NCBI GenBank assembly: GCA_024742875.1
Contig: JANSXP010000020.1
Span: forward strand, 36,135 to 100,134
DNA length: 64,000 nucleotides
Source: Planctomycetaceae bacterium
Lineage (GTDB): Bacteria > Planctomycetota > Planctomycetia > Planctomycetales > Planctomycetaceae
Direction of reading: 5' to 3'
The notes below the pieces were generated by a model that saw only the letters and a program-made list of their open reading frames with translations, did not search any database and was not told where the DNA came from. Of the stretch, positions 1 to 9,120 are shown piece by piece. The translations under genes and the position numbers were made by a program. Numbering within the stretch: position 1 is the first letter of the stretch; the number at the start of each line of letters is the position of its first letter.

Positions 1-1439
1 CCGAGCGACTCCAGAATGGATGGCCGGTCAACGGCAGGAAATGTGTATTCGAAATCCAGCCCAAGGGCGTCTGTGAGGTCGACAAAGTCGATGTCAAACG
101 ACGTGGGCTCAGCCCCAGACGGTTCGCCGACTTCCGGTGGTGTCTGCAGGAGGGACAGATCAACGTCCGTCAGTCGGGATGTACGAGGTGGCTTCAGCTG
201 TGAGGGTGGCAGCGACACAAGAGCACGCAGCCGCTGATCAGCACGACGGGCGGACTCCAGCTCGTACCCCTCTGATTTCAGCCACGTCAGGCAGATTCGT
301 GCCTCTCTCCAGGCGCCGGCAGAAATCAGCTCGTCGATCGCTTCAGGAAACCGTTCTGCGGCTTCCTCAATGGAGGGCAGCCGCAGAATGGACTCCACCC
401 TGGCGCCGAGCTGCTGCAGCACGCGTTTTTGTTCCAGCAGACGGGCCGCCTCGTCCGGGTCTGTCTGTTGCAGCAAGGCCGACAGCACGAACAGAGGTTC
501 AGGATCAAACGGATCCAGCTGCACGGCGTTGCGATACGCGGCGATGGCCGCCTGGGTTTGATCACGCTCACGAAGGACCCGCCCAACGGCCAGCCAGTAA
601 GCGTCGAACGACTGCCCCTGCGTGCCCACCTGCTGCAGGGCGGCGGCGGCGGCCTCGAAATCCCACCGCAGAATGGCCAGTTCGGCGGCCGCCTGCTCTA
701 CCATCCAGACATCCTGCGACACACTGCGATCCCGCGCCGTGGCAATAACGTGGGCCGCTTCCTCCAGTTGGGCCATGGCCATGTAGTTACCAGCCAGCGC
801 ATAAACAAGGGAGCCTTCATCGGGATCGTTCTGCCAGGCCGCAATCAGCCGCCCGACGTTTTCCTTCAGATCGTAAGTCACGCGGCGGCCGGAGCAGAAC
901 AGGAAGACATCCTGCGCTGTGCAGCGTCCCAGGCCGTCCAGCGCGACAATCAGCTGTCGCAGCCGCAGCACATTCATCAGGTTGCCTTCGAGGTTGGCCA
1001 GCAGCCGAATGGCCTCTTCGTTTTCCGGCATGCGTTTGATGGCGAGATTCAGATACCGCCGCGCCGCGACCAGCCTGGGGATCTTCAGAGCGTGCTGTGC
1101 GGCCATCGTCAACAGCCGGGGGTCCTCTTCAAATCCGGAAATTCCAGACAGAACATCGAGCGCACGTTCATCGTGACCGCGCAAACCTTCAATCACCGCC
1201 AGCAGATAAAGGACTTCTGAATCATCAGAGGATTCACGCAGCGCGGTGACAATTGTGTAGGCCCGCTCAATATCTCCGGCATCGAGCGCGGCGGACGCTT
1301 CGGCGACCAGTTGCTGCTGACTGACCGGCTCGGCCGGACGCAGCAGCCACCATGCTGCAGCCATCACCACCACCGGAATCCCCAGCAGCAACAACAGCCG
1401 CCCCACAGGCGAACGGGCCTCCCTGGATGCGCGCCTCAT
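1..1439 (-). CDS. TPR protein leading into an FG-GAP/ASPIC-type domain (C-terminus outside window)
   Basis: The open frame starts at an ATG at 1439 with a GGAG SD just upstream and runs off the left edge, giving about 479 residues. A single hydrophobic segment at about residues 13-32 should anchor it with the rest outside the cytoplasm. Residues 40-400 are alpha-helical repeats rich in A, L, E and R in TPR style, for example AIAAYRNAVQLDPFDPEPLF. The last visible residues, beginning FDIDFVDLTDALGLDFEY, match the position and style of the junction where the 965-residue protein at 4615-7512 passes from TPR into FG-GAP repeats. It is therefore probably a paralogue of that protein, with an unseen propeller and ASPIC/UnbV end. 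It lies 54 bases downstream of the multihaem cytochrome gene and is probably the last visible member of the same operon. The ligand or partner is unknown. Confidence 0.8.
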   Translation of the reverse strand, partial: MRRASREARSPVGRLLLLLGIPVVVMAAAWWLLRPAEPVSQQQLVAEASAALDAGDIERAYTIVTALRESSDDSEVLYLLAVIEGLRGHDERALDVLSGISGFEEDPRLLTMAAQHALKIPRLVAARRYLNLAIKRMPENEEAIRLLANLEGNLMNVLRLRQLIVALDGLGRCTAQDVFLFCSGRRVTYDLKENVGRLIAAWQNDPDEGSLVYALAGNYMAMAQLEEAAHVIATARDRSVSQDVWMVEQAAAELAILRWDFEAAAAALQQVGTQGQSFDAYWLAVGRVLRERDQTQAAIAAYRNAVQLDPFDPEPLFVLSALLQQTDPDEAARLLEQKRVLQQLGARVESILRLPSIEEAAERFPEAIDELISAGAWREARICLTWLKSEGYELESARRADQRLRALVSLPPSQLKPPRTSRLTDVDLSLLQTPPEVGEPSGAEPTSFDIDFVDLTDALGLDFEYTFPAVDRPSILESL

Positions 1440-1493
1440 TTGGGATCTCCAGTCGATGCCAGGCGAACGTCACGCTGGCGAAGAGCTGACGAG

Positions 1494-3323
1494 TTACTTT
1501 TGCAGCTCATTGGCCATTTGACGGTGGTAGTCCGACTTATCCGAATTCTCAAGCAGCTCATAGAGTGTTGCCAGAATGGAATGCGCGGAGGCGTTTCGGG
1601 GATTAATCTCAACGGCTCGCTCCAGCGATGCGATGGCATCTTCTGTCTGATCAAGGTTCTGGGCAACCAGACCACGATAAAACCACGCTCGGGGATCCCT
1701 GCGAATCGCAGTCAGCTCCCGAAGCAGTTCATAGGATTCTTCGAATCGCTGCTGACGAAATCTCAGTTCAGAAACAACCTGCAGGGCCGTGGCCCGCCCT
1801 TCGGAAGGTGAGTCATCAAGATCAAGCGCAATCGTCCCCCACTTCTCGATCATCGGGTCGAACCTGGTGATTTCCGCGATATTGGCCAGTCCCGCGGCAA
1901 CGTCGACATCACCCGCTCCTTTGTCCCAGGCTTCCTGCAGCAACTCCCGGGCTCCACGCAACAAGCGTTCGTCGCGCGACTGCGGCCTGGTCTGATAAAT
2001 ACTCAATGCGGCCAGCCCGCTGACCCGTGCCTGATCGGCCCGCGGCAGCGACGCAGGCTCGAGCATAGACAAAATCTGCCCGCGGGCAGGTGCCGCCGCC
2101 GAGTCATCATCCGTCTCGTGAATGCCAATACGATGGTGGGTGAAAGCCACATGCGGCACTTCGGTCGGCGCCGATGGCATGTGACATTTGGTGCAATGAT
2201 TTTCAGCCTTTTGTGTGCGGACAAGCGGTACTTCACCGCAGTCCTCATCCTGATGGCAGGTCAGGCAGATCGCACGGTACTGATCCAGCGGCGCAGTGTC
2301 GCTCTGGTCCTGGTGCGGGTGGTGGCAGGTCGTACACGTCAAGCTGTCTGTCTCTGTGAAACACGCACTGCGGTGCATCTGTGCAACGTGCCCCACAATG
2401 GTCATCTGATCATCCGCTGCACCAAATCGAAAGTCCCGGCGGAAGGCCGATAGCGGCAGACCGGGACGATAATCATCAAAGTCATGACCACGAACCATTA
2501 CCTGCGCGTCCGCCTGAAGGTGGCACTGCTGACAGATCGCTTCCTGTAATTCGCGATCCAGATGCGCTGGGTTCACGATGGAATAGTCCACGTCGTCTTT
2601 TGATCCACCTGCCACGCTGGAGTGCTTTTGCACGTGAAGCTCTCCGGGGCCGTGACACCGCTCGCAGCTGATAAAGCTCTCATGAACCTGGACGTGGTAG
2701 TCATTATCGCCAATGGATTCGACCGGACCGGCATGACAGTAAAGGCAGCCAGCCGCCACGTTACGACGAAAGGAAAACTGCGTTGGAAAGTCGTAACCCG
2801 GCGACATTCCCCATTGCTGTCGATCGGAGTACCACGTGAGTGGAGACTGAACCAGAAATCCATCCATTTCCGCCAGATAGCTGCGGCCAAACCTTCCGGA
2901 GCCAACCGCCCAGCGAATCAGGATGTCACGCGGCGCAAGCTCCTTCTTTCCCACCAGCAGAGATTCGGTGTGCAGCAACTCACCGTCATCGCCAGTGCGG
3001 GAGCTGTAGCTGTAACCGGATAGCGGGTGTGGTACTTCCGCTGGTGAAGTGACCTGCCCGCGGGCTTCTGCCATGGAACGACTGTGGCGTGTCTTTGAAA
3101 AATGAGCGTGCACATCGGCATGACACTCCTGGCACGACTCACTGCCCACGTAGCCCACACCAGCTCGGGTGTTCAAAAATTCGGATTCGGGAACGACCGG
3201 TGCCGGGCTGGCCGCGTACATATCCGGCTCAGCAGACCTCTCTTCTGCATTGGACTGCGAAGCGGGTTTCTCTGTCGAACAGCCTGACAGCATCACAACG
3301 ACCAGACACAGTAGGAATCTCAC
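1494..3323 (-). CDS. Seven-haem cytochrome c lipoprotein with C-terminal TPR
   Basis: A 609-residue exported lipoprotein (lipobox ending LSGC, Cys15) with seven CxxCH haem sites at residues 64-68, 193-197, 220-224, 264-268, 330-334, 353-357 and 377-381. Many free histidines could be distal ligands, as in cytochrome c554-type multihaem proteins. Residues from about 430 to the end are TPR-like (AIASLERAVEINPRNASAHS). The start is GTG at 3323: AAAGGAG lies upstream, and the GTGA overlaps the stop of the preceding TPR gene by four bases, so translation is probably coupled. The likely role is periplasmic or outer-membrane-side electron transfer, with the TPR part docking the neighbouring TPR/ASPIC proteins (inference). 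No catalytic haem with an unusual binding motif is visible, so a reductase activity cannot be assigned. Confidence 0.9.
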   Translation of the reverse strand: MRFLLCLVVVMLSGCSTEKPASQSNAEERSAEPDMYAASPAPVVPESEFLNTRAGVGYVGSESCQECHADVHAHFSKTRHSRSMAEARGQVTSPAEVPHPLSGYSYSSRTGDDGELLHTESLLVGKKELAPRDILIRWAVGSGRFGRSYLAEMDGFLVQSPLTWYSDRQQWGMSPGYDFPTQFSFRRNVAAGCLYCHAGPVESIGDNDYHVQVHESFISCERCHGPGELHVQKHSSVAGGSKDDVDYSIVNPAHLDRELQEAICQQCHLQADAQVMVRGHDFDDYRPGLPLSAFRRDFRFGAADDQMTIVGHVAQMHRSACFTETDSLTCTTCHHPHQDQSDTAPLDQYRAICLTCHQDEDCGEVPLVRTQKAENHCTKCHMPSAPTEVPHVAFTHHRIGIHETDDDSAAAPARGQILSMLEPASLPRADQARVSGLAALSIYQTRPQSRDERLLRGARELLQEAWDKGAGDVDVAAGLANIAEITRFDPMIEKWGTIALDLDDSPSEGRATALQVVSELRFRQQRFEESYELLRELTAIRRDPRAWFYRGLVAQNLDQTEDAIASLERAVEINPRNASAHSILATLYELLENSDKSDYHRQMANELQK

Positions 3324-4618
3324 GGCAAACTCCTTTCCCCCGGGACCGGCAGTGCGGCGATCTTCTGGCTGCGCTTCTGAAAATCCCGCAGGGCCTGAGC
3401 GGCCCTTTCATCAGTGGGGTTAATTTGCAGTGCCATCGTGATGAACTGGATTCCCATCTCACGAGAGTAGTGTCGCAGCATGCGTTCACCCAGAGACACC
3501 TGCAACTCCATATCGCTGACACGTTCCGCAAGCACCTGGATATCCGACTCGATGTCCTGAACGGCTTTGTCCGCCTGTGTCCAGCGTTCAACCAGTTGAC
3601 GAGAGCGATCACCCCGTCCCAGCTGTGCCTCCGCCCGGGACAGGACGTACAGCGTGGCCACATCTTCGGGCCAGATCTGCAACAGATCCGTTGCAATGGC
3701 AACAGCAGACTCTGGGTCGTCTGTGTCCAGGTCGATCTCGGCGATGGCTCGCCGGGCAGCAAAATTCTCAGGCATCAATGCCAGTACTCGCAGGTAGGCC
3801 GACCTGGCTGAGGCGTAATCGCCCGTTTGCCGCAGCGCGTTGGCGAGTCCTTCCCAACCTGCGGCGTTGTCGGGCTGCCGGCTGGTCACCCACTCAAACT
3901 GCACGATGGCTTCCTGACCGCGCGCCAACTGATTCAGACATTCTCCCATGCGCAGACGTGTCGCCGCAGCGTCCGGCTGACGCTGCAACGCTTCTGTGTA
4001 AGAATCAATGGCCTGCTGCCAACGCGTCAGAGTTTGATGCATCAGCCCCTCGTGATGCCAGGGGCGGTGGTCGTCCGGCCAGTCTCTCCGCCAGGCATCC
4101 AGCAACTGAGCGGCTTCGCTGAATCTTCTGTTCAAACGAAATCCAACCGCGTACGCCTCGCAAACGTCGCGTTCATCGAGACGTGGATCCCGCAGCAACG
4201 CAGCCAGTCGACCATCGATGCCGCCCGACAGCTGACCGCGGCGCGCTCGATTCAGAGTCCTTTGCTGACTGACCTGGGCAGCAGAATCGATTGTTGACTC
4301 GTAACGCAGCAACAGGCGATCCGCCTCATCCGGATCACCCGCCATGCGCAGAGTCTGCACGATTAACAAACTCATTTCGGCGGTACCCGATTTGCCGCTG
4401 TGAGCAACCGCCATTTCCCGCGCCTCCGCAATGCGGCCTGCCTCCAGCAGACTGCTGAGCTGGCGCTGATACAGAATCGGACGCCCCCACAGCCAGACCA
4501 GACACATGACAGCCGGCAGTACCAGCAGGCAGGTCACCCAGCGTCGGGTCAATGACGCACGCAAAGTGTCTCCCGGGCTGGAGTTGGCAGATGCCGATTG
4601 ATGGGACAATTCGGTCAT
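3320..4618 (-). CDS. Membrane-anchored TPR protein
   Basis: A 432-residue protein with a short N-terminal tail, one transmembrane segment (about residues 27-46, rich in L, V, C and W) and then tandem TPR units to the end, for example WQQAIDSYTEALQRQPDAAA and AIVQFEWVTSRQPDNAAG. The frame could extend to 4630, but the ATG at 4618 makes an ATGA overlap with the stop of the upstream TPR-ASPIC gene. The same arrangement is found at its own 3' end (GTGA with the cytochrome gene), so 4618 is the better start. No enzymatic motif is visible. Position and coupling suggest a scaffold holding the multihaem cytochrome and the ASPIC proteins together (inference). Confidence 0.85.
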   Translation of the reverse strand: MTELSHQSASANSSPGDTLRASLTRRWVTCLLVLPAVMCLVWLWGRPILYQRQLSSLLEAGRIAEAREMAVAHSGKSGTAEMSLLIVQTLRMAGDPDEADRLLLRYESTIDSAAQVSQQRTLNRARRGQLSGGIDGRLAALLRDPRLDERDVCEAYAVGFRLNRRFSEAAQLLDAWRRDWPDDHRPWHHEGLMHQTLTRWQQAIDSYTEALQRQPDAAATRLRMGECLNQLARGQEAIVQFEWVTSRQPDNAAGWEGLANALRQTGDYASARSAYLRVLALMPENFAARRAIAEIDLDTDDPESAVAIATDLLQIWPEDVATLYVLSRAEAQLGRGDRSRQLVERWTQADKAVQDIESDIQVLAERVSDMELQVSLGERMLRHYSREMGIQFITMALQINPTDERAAQALRDFQKRSQKIAALPVPGERSLP

Positions 4619-7512
4619 GGACTTAGCCAATACGGCGACTGTCGACCTTCAACGAGCGACAGTCTCTGTTTGGTGGGAACCTGCAGATATTCATCAATGT
4701 GACCGGACGGCCAACGCACTTCGACTTTATCGACAACATCCTCAGCTAAACCTCCGACGCTTAATCGCCGTTCATTCGAGCAATAGTACCCATCACCCGC
4801 CTGCTGCTGAAGGACAATACGAGTGTCTCCACTGACTACGCTGACAACAGCGCCCACCGCAGAACGATTCGACTCGGTTCCCGTTAACCGCAGAGAAATC
4901 CATCCATCAACGGCCTTTGACCGATTTTCCAGCAGAGCCGGACGGCGATCCAGGTGCGTGATCAGCAAGTCGTCTCGACCATCGCCGTTCCAGTCCAGCC
5001 GGGCGACAGATCGTCCAAGCGTACGCTGCGCACCATACTCACCAGCCGCCTGCGGAGGACAACGAATAAACAACCCGTCATTCGTGTTCTGAAACAGGTC
5101 AACTTTCATGCGAAATGGGGCGCCCAGATGCGTGTAGTCGTCCACGTGCCCATTCGCCACGACAAGATCAAAATCACCGTCAAGATCGGCATCGAGCGCC
5201 TGAACACCAAATCCGAGCTGGCTTCTGGAATGAACGCCGAGCTGTGAGGCTTCCGTGCTGTCGCGAAAGAATCCCCCCCCAACAGACCGGTAAAATGTGT
5301 TGGTTTCATTCAGAAAGTTGGTGACCACAAGATCCACCTGAGAGTTTCCGGAAAAGTCGGCCGCAGCAATTCCCATGCAGGCTTCCAACTGACCTTCCCC
5401 GTTGCGCGCCAGTCCGATGACTTCTGCCTGATCCGTCAGGTGAATGCCGGAATGATCCGCGGCGACCTTCCAGCAGTGATTTGCTGACAGGTCATTGGCC
5501 ACAAAGATTTCCAGCCCTGGCAGGCCATCGAGATCTGCGGCCAGCACACCAAGGCCCCGACCACGTCCGGTCTGCAGGCCGCTTGCTTCGGACAGATCTG
5601 TGGATGATCCGTCGCCGTTATTGCGTGCGAGGCGATCAGGGGAAGGCTCAAACAGGGAAGGCAGACAGCTGCGTTCGCGAAACACTCCCCCAACCTCGCC
5701 TCCACAGACACGCTCAAACGGCTCGCTGCCACTGAGATATTGAGCATCATAAAGATCGTCAAATCCGTCGCCATCAATGTCCGCCAGCAGACAACTCGTC
5801 GTCCATGCTTGTGGTCCGAGATCGATTTGCGACTCACTGAACGTACCATCGCCGTTATTCAGCAGGAGACGATTGTCTCCGATGTTGGCCACGTAAAGGT
5901 CTTCGAACCCGTCCCGATTCCAGTCCCCGACGGCGACACCCTGACCGAAGTCGGCCTCATCGGGAATGGCCAGCTGATTTGACTGTTCGAATTGCCCATG
6001 TCGCTGTCGGTACAGCAGATCCTGCTGAGCTGGCGGCAGCGATTCGGGAGGTGGCCAGGAGCAGGCCTGCGTCAGAAATACGTCTGGATGGTCATCATTG
6101 TCATAATCGATGACGGCCACTCCACCGCCAAACCCCTCAAAGATCTTCAACCCACCGCCACCATCGCTCACACCAGGCGCATAAGGCAATGACAATCCGA
6201 CTGCCTCACTGCAGTCCTCGAATGAGAGGTCGGTTTGAGTCCCCGCCTCGGACGACCGCGCAAGCGGGACGCTGTCGATCGCCATTTTGGCTGACGCGGC
6301 GACGTCCAGCGCCGTGAGCCAGCGCGATCGGCTCTGCTCAGCAATGCCGGCAAGCTCCGCACGCGACGGAGCGTCTACTGCTGGCGTATCCGCAAATATG
6401 GACATTCCAGCCAGCCACACCACCGCCAGATCAGCCTCCCCCAACTGAGCGCATAGTTCAGCCGCGGTCAAAAAATCGGCAGGACGCTTTTCTCCCAGCA
6501 GCATCTCATGCATGAGCAGTTCGAGCTGATCAATCGTGGCAGCACGCTGTGTGAAGATTCGGCCCTCGCTTTCAAACTGAGGACGGCGACTCAGCAGAAC
6601 ACCGAGTGTCTGACAGGCTGAGCGGTGCAATGGATCAACCGACACCGTCTCGACAAGATATCTCACCGCCTCTTCCGCGTTGCCCTGCTGTTCAGCCAGC
6701 CAGCCGAGGAGAAAACTGACGTTCGGATGGTGGATATCCTGTTGTCTTACCGATCGCCTCCATTGCTGTAGTTCAGCCTGAAGCCCCTGGCGGAAAAGTG
6801 ACAACCCCAAACCGGCCCATGCAAAACCACACTGCGAATCCAGATCGAGCGCACGCTCAAAGTTGCTGTGGCCTGCGGCAAATCGATTCCGGGATAACTC
6901 CCAGGCTCCCAGGGCGGCGTAAATGCTGGCAGTAGGCTCTGCCTGAAGGGCAATGGTCAGCCCCTGTTCGTCTTCAAGAACTTCTCGCCGCGTGCACAAA
7001 AAGATCAACTGCTCCAGTGAAATGGAATTGGCCCGCAGCAGTCTCCGAAGTGTGGAGTTTGCAGGAACTGTCTGCCCGAGTCGCAGCTGGAGATCCGCCA
7101 GAGCCTGTTGCGCTGAAGTGTCGTCGGGGTTCTGCTTCACCTGGAGAACCAGACAATCGAGGGCCGTCTCGTAGTATCCAACATCCAGCAAACGCCGCAC
7201 CTGGTCTGCTTCCAGCGCCAGCTTTGATCGCCACGATTCGTGTTCACCAAGGAATTCCGCCAGCTGCTCGTCGCTGGCTATCTGCAGAACAGTCTTAAGC
7301 GCTGCCTGCTGCACCTCGCGGTCGAGTGGATAGTCAGCAAGTATCTGGCGAATCTGCGCTGCGGCAGCTTCGGGGGATTCAGCACCGCGCAGCCTCAGCA
7401 CTCGCAGTTGCTCGACAGGGTTGCTCTTCTCCCTGCCAAGCCACCACCATCCGGAAAGGGCCAGGACGAGTGTCGCCACAGCCAGAAACGTTGTCAGGAA
7501 ATTCTTCTGCAT
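4615..7512 (-). CDS. TPR - FG-GAP (VCBS) - ASPIC/UnbV protein
   Basis: A 965-residue protein. One N-terminal transmembrane helix (about residues 5-26) is followed by roughly 400 residues of TPR. Next come FG-GAP/VCBS repeats with calcium-loop signatures such as DYDNDDHPDVFL, DWNRDGFEDLYV, DIDGDGFDDLYD and DADLDGDFDLVV. The C-terminal ASPIC/UnbV domain has the typical VRWPSG and ends in LSLVEGR. This is the CRTAC1-like architecture common in planctomycetes, and its biochemical role is not established. The ATG at 7512 is preceded by an in-frame GTG at 7515. There is no SD: the bases just upstream are the T-run of a terminator (7514-7553). It heads the coupled operon that continues with the TPR and seven-haem cytochrome genes. 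Confidence 0.9.
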   Translation of the reverse strand: MQKNFLTTFLAVATLVLALSGWWWLGREKSNPVEQLRVLRLRGAESPEAAAAQIRQILADYPLDREVQQAALKTVLQIASDEQLAEFLGEHESWRSKLALEADQVRRLLDVGYYETALDCLVLQVKQNPDDTSAQQALADLQLRLGQTVPANSTLRRLLRANSISLEQLIFLCTRREVLEDEQGLTIALQAEPTASIYAALGAWELSRNRFAAGHSNFERALDLDSQCGFAWAGLGLSLFRQGLQAELQQWRRSVRQQDIHHPNVSFLLGWLAEQQGNAEEAVRYLVETVSVDPLHRSACQTLGVLLSRRPQFESEGRIFTQRAATIDQLELLMHEMLLGEKRPADFLTAAELCAQLGEADLAVVWLAGMSIFADTPAVDAPSRAELAGIAEQSRSRWLTALDVAASAKMAIDSVPLARSSEAGTQTDLSFEDCSEAVGLSLPYAPGVSDGGGGLKIFEGFGGGVAVIDYDNDDHPDVFLTQACSWPPPESLPPAQQDLLYRQRHGQFEQSNQLAIPDEADFGQGVAVGDWNRDGFEDLYVANIGDNRLLLNNGDGTFSESQIDLGPQAWTTSCLLADIDGDGFDDLYDAQYLSGSEPFERVCGGEVGGVFRERSCLPSLFEPSPDRLARNNGDGSSTDLSEASGLQTGRGRGLGVLAADLDGLPGLEIFVANDLSANHCWKVAADHSGIHLTDQAEVIGLARNGEGQLEACMGIAAADFSGNSQVDLVVTNFLNETNTFYRSVGGGFFRDSTEASQLGVHSRSQLGFGVQALDADLDGDFDLVVANGHVDDYTHLGAPFRMKVDLFQNTNDGLFIRCPPQAAGEYGAQRTLGRSVARLDWNGDGRDDLLITHLDRRPALLENRSKAVDGWISLRLTGTESNRSAVGAVVSVVSGDTRIVLQQQAGDGYYCSNERRLSVGGLAEDVVDKVEVRWPSGHIDEYLQVPTKQRLSLVEGRQSPYWLSP

Positions 7513-7521
7513 CACAAAAAA

Positions 7522-7553
7522 ACCGATGAGTAGAGAAAACTCTACTCACCGGT
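7522..7553 (-). terminator. Rho-independent terminator after the DUF1559 gene
   Basis: Arms 7522-7535 and 7540-7553 pair over 14 bases (one G-T pair) around a four-base A loop. On the minus strand the stem is followed by a run of seven T, from the A-run at 7515-7521. It lies 33 bases past the DUF1559 stop, and the T-run directly abuts the start codon of the next gene (ATG at 7512). Confidence 0.85.
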
Positions 7554-7585
7554 CCTGTTCCGTAACAGATGCTGTCTGCCGAGTT

Positions 7586-8677
7586 TTAGAACTCGCCGAT
7601 AACTTCCGTTCCCGATTTTGTGCCGAGTGCACCCCAAACACCGTATGGGCTGCGACCACCGCTGGTGCCGGGATCTACGGCGAAGGAGTCACCGCTGTCG
7701 ATGTTCTCGCTGATGAAGCGAACAGAACCGTCTCCCAGAAGAACCTGAACACCACCTGTGTGGCGGCTCTGGGTCGAGTAAACACCCCAAGTGCCATCCC
7801 AGGTGTTGGCGGCACAACGAGGTCCGTTTGGAGGCAGGACGGTGTTGAAACCAGTCATCGACACGTTGCTGTCACACCATTTGTCGCCCGACCAGGCAAC
7901 CAGTTCACCAGCTGGAATGTTAGGGTCAAAACGGTTGCGGTCGTTAGCATCCAGCTGTGCGAGACAGGTGGCCGGTACATCCAGCCCGCCGATGTTGTTA
8001 CGAGTCTGTCCCAGCTTAGTGCGATCGCCGAGGCCACCGAGCGAACGAACCAGCTCACCCATCATGATGGTGTTGCTGGTGCCGTCAGTACAGTCGCGAA
8101 CGCCGTAGGTTGTCTGCTTGGCAAACATGCCTCGCGTTTGACGCTCATTCGAGGAAGCGAAGATAGAGTCGCCATTGCAGAACGCGTAGTTGACCTTGCC
8201 CTGTGAACCACGGCCATTACCGGAAGTGGGGGCGGAGTCAGATGGGCACAGGAAGGCGGAAATCTGAGCACGCCACGGCGTGTACGCTTCGACCCATGGC
8301 TCAGGCCCGAATGCCGGGTAGGTCACACCATCGATCGTCTGCTGTGAGGCGATCTGGTTGTACAAGTTGGCCTGCTCAATGCAGGGCAGCAGTCCGATGA
8401 AACCACTCAAGCGGTCCCAGTTGCCCGAACCAGAGGTCACCCAGCCCGTGCCACCTTTGTGGAAGCAGAACTTGCCGTACACGTCGTGGTAGTTGTGCAG
8501 GGCCAGACCAAGCTGCTTCAGATTGTTCTTACACTGGGTGCGGCGGGCAGCTTCACGTGCCTGCTGTACAGCGGGCAGCAACAGGGCAATAAGAATTGCA
8601 ATGATTGCGATCACAACCAGCAGTTCGATGAGGGTAAACCCTTTCAAACGTCGGCTTTTTGTCGTCGGTTCGCTCAT
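7586..8677 (-). CDS. DUF1559 prepilin-like protein (H-X9-DG type)
   Basis: A 363-residue protein with a basic leader and the type IV prepilin cleavage/methylation motif [17 protein letters not shown] at about residues 14-28. The DUF1559 signature [20 protein letters not shown] follows. Near the C-terminus is an exact H-X9-DG motif ([12 protein letters not shown]) followed by VRFISENID. Planctomycete genomes encode many such proteins, thought to be pseudopilin-like surface or secretion components; the specific job of this one is unknown. The ATG at 8677 has GGAG eight bases upstream. A strong terminator follows, so it can be expressed at a different level from the TPR/cytochrome operon behind it. 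Confidence 0.93.
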   Translation of the reverse strand: MSEPTTKSRRLKGFTLIELLVVIAIIAILIALLLPAVQQAREAARRTQCKNNLKQLGLALHNYHDVYGKFCFHKGGTGWVTSGSGNWDRLSGFIGLLPCIEQANLYNQIASQQTIDGVTYPAFGPEPWVEAYTPWRAQISAFLCPSDSAPTSGNGRGSQGKVNYAFCNGDSIFASSNERQTRGMFAKQTTYGVRDCTDGTSNTIMMGELVRSLGGLGDRTKLGQTRNNIGGLDVPATCLAQLDANDRNRFDPNIPAGELVAWSGDKWCDSNVSMTGFNTVLPPNGPRCAANTWDGTWGVYSTQSRHTGGVQVLLGDGSVRFISENIDSGDSFAVDPGTSGGRSPYGVWGALGTKSGTEVIGEF

Positions 8678-8870
8678 GCGAATCTCCTAAAACAAAAGAA
8701 AGGAAAGAAGAAGAGAGAGTTAAGAAATGTGCGGGAACAACACCCACACTTCATAGAGTCTCGTTCTAGACGTGGTGATTGGCAACAAAACTTCGTTGGA
8801 TTGTGACAAATTCAGGCTGCGAAACCCCACCTGCCGGTGGATGGGCGTTCAATGGCTGCGAAAACACTCA

Positions 8871-8897
8871 AATGTTCACACTTAATGAGTGAACATT
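8871..8897. promoter_or_regulatory. Inverted repeat, 9-base arms with 9-base spacer
   Basis: AATGTTCAC (8871-8879) and GTGAACATT (8889-8897) are perfect reverse complements separated by nine bases. The geometry fits a dimeric repressor or activator operator rather than a terminator, because no T-run follows on either strand. It sits between divergent genes. The cognate regulator is unknown. Confidence 0.5.
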
Positions 8898-8948
8898 CCC
8901 TGCAACCATAGGCGCTCGCCCTCCTGAACATAAAAGAAGTGTAGCACT

Positions 8949-8966
8949 CTTGAAACCGGTTTCAAG
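8949..8966. promoter_or_regulatory. Perfect 18-base palindrome resembling a LacI-family operator
   Basis: CTTGAAACCGGTTTCAAG is a perfect palindrome with the central CG and the GAAANCGNTTTC-like core typical of LacI/GalR-family operators (family knowledge). It lies 155 bases upstream of the small lipoprotein start and 272 bases upstream of the DUF1559 start. No LacI-family gene is present in the window, so the regulator would be encoded elsewhere. Confidence 0.55.
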
Positions 8967-9120
8967 ATGAAGTTAACTAAGTGTTAGGATGATCGGACAA
9001 ATCGCTGTCAACTTGAGAGATAACTGCTTGAAACGTCCGATCTCGTCCGTTGTTAAAGTCGCCGTGCGACCTAACATTGTGACGTCGAATCTGCTTGAAC
9101 TCTGACTGGAAAGACTCGTT

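Larger units (their letters stand above)
8678..9120. other. 443-base divergent intergenic region
   Basis: This lies between the start of the DUF1559 gene (leftward) and the small lipoprotein gene (rightward). It contains two notable dyads, listed separately (8871-8897 and 8949-8966), and an A/G-rich stretch at about 8690-8725 upstream of the DUF1559 start. I see no open frame with a credible SD. No sigma70 promoter is good enough to name. Confidence 0.7.

Noticed and set aside
429..1220. 263-residue plus-strand open frame
   Set aside because: It is antisense to the TPR gene that leaves the window on the left; the minus-strand frame has a signal anchor, SD and TPR pattern.
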